Origin: Perca fluviatilis
Lineage: Eukaryota > Chordata > Actinopteri > Perciformes > Percidae
Assembly (NCBI RefSeq): GCF_010015445.1
Contig: NC_053128.1
Span: 6,289,127 to 6,353,126, forward strand
Length of the DNA: 64,000 bases
Reading direction: 5' to 3'
Numbering within the stretch: the stretch's first letter is position 1; each line of letters opens with the position of its first letter. Below, piece after piece: positions 63,139 through 64,000 of this stretch. The notes under the pieces were generated by a model. That model was not told the origin of the DNA, searched no databases, and saw nothing but the letters and a program-made list of their open reading frames with translations. A program made the translations under genes and the position numbers.

Positions 63139-64000
63139 ACAGTGGAGGGGGCAGGAAGAAGGAAATACATGGACTGAGGGGATTGGCTATTTGAGGGCAG
63201 GAGCAGGAGCGAGGGCTATGATCTTGATTCACTCCAGGAAGAGGAAAGGCAGCCCCCCCGCCCCCTATCCTTATGTAATAAAGGTGTATGACAGGTGTGC
63301 AAATACTGCATAGGATAGGTCATAAACTGTCAATCAATCCCTGTCGTACACACCCACACAGGCCTGAGGAAAGGTCGAATCAGTTGGAGAAAGTTACAGT
63401 CTGCAGTGTCACACATAATGAAGTACCCACAGATCAATATGCATTTAATATTGTACGTATTAATAAGTAGGTATACCTGTAGATACTGTAGGCAATATAT
63501 ATTAAGTTTACTTTCACCCCGTTTCATACAAGAAAAAAAAAATAACTATGTAAAAGCAAATTCATTACAATTTGATAAATGTTTAATTGCTGAGGTCGGC
63601 AGGATATTTGGGAGATTACAGTCCAAAAGAAGAGAAATCTTGAAATTCATCCATCTTGAAATTCATTCATCATTCATTTCAGAACAAAGTCCTTCTGGCT
63701 CGCAGTTTGGATTTCACATCTGCTCTAAACACCCTGTCTGCACTTTTGTGAGAACTACTTTCCCTTGAAAAATCAACTTTATTAATTGATTTGGAATAAA
63801 GAAACTTCAGGCTGCTGTTCCCAGAACCATGAAAACGGTACTGTACTTGGTTAGTTATTTAAACAGACTTTAAACCTGCAATAACAATTTCTGGGCAGTT
63901 TGCTGCTAAGCGCAGAGACAAATAAATGTGTTATTTATCCGTATTACAGAGAGTGCTGCACTTGTTGCCTGTATTAGTGATGTCCATGCTACATCCACAC
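63139..64000. other. No gene recognised
   Basis: Open frames up to 120 codons exist but show no recognised domain, splice context or conservation-like pattern. Confidence 0.4.

Overview
The window looks like a teleost fish nuclear genome segment, probably percomorph. The genes have many short exons with GT-AG introns, CA/TG microsatellites are dense and long, and fish-type MITEs, tRNA-derived SINEs and LINE remnants are abundant. The species cannot be fixed from the sequence alone. All three recognisable genes lie on the minus strand.

Layout from low to high coordinate. 1-11735: 3' flank of the first gene, without any convincing exon. It holds pyrimidine- and purine-rich tracts, a hAT element that keeps a BED zinc-finger exon (1341-2934), a TTAGGG-containing repeat between two TG runs, and a three-layer transposon nest (5032-7536). 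11736-33008: ferrochelatase (fech), exons 2-11 resolved to the base by reading frame and splice sites. Exon 1 was not found with confidence. 33009-40088: intergenic and fech intron 1/promoter territory, with transposon copies, a 61-bp tandem array and poly-A tracts. 40089-58351: cytosolic asparaginyl-tRNA synthetase (nars1), 15 coding exons, complete from ATG to stop (559 codons plus stop). 58352-60021: nars1 promoter with CCAAT boxes and a hAT-type MITE inside a foldback. 60022-61670: a single-exon TRIM-type E3 ligase gene broken by two frameshifts. 61671-64000: an L1-type LINE 3' remnant on the minus strand, a hAT-type MITE and unassigned sequence.

Fech and nars1 are also neighbours in human (18q21), so this is conserved vertebrate synteny. 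Their products act separately: the last step of haem synthesis in mitochondria, and charging of tRNA-Asn in the cytosol. No operon-like or new multi-gene system is visible.

The unusual content is in the mobile DNA and simple repeats. Five elements share TTAA flanks and AAG/AGG termini (Kolobok-like). Six elements have exact or near-exact 8-bp duplications (hAT-like). Three SINE copies have exact 12-15 bp duplications. Long CA repeats begin directly at the stop codons of both neighbouring genes and just after several fech 5' splice sites.
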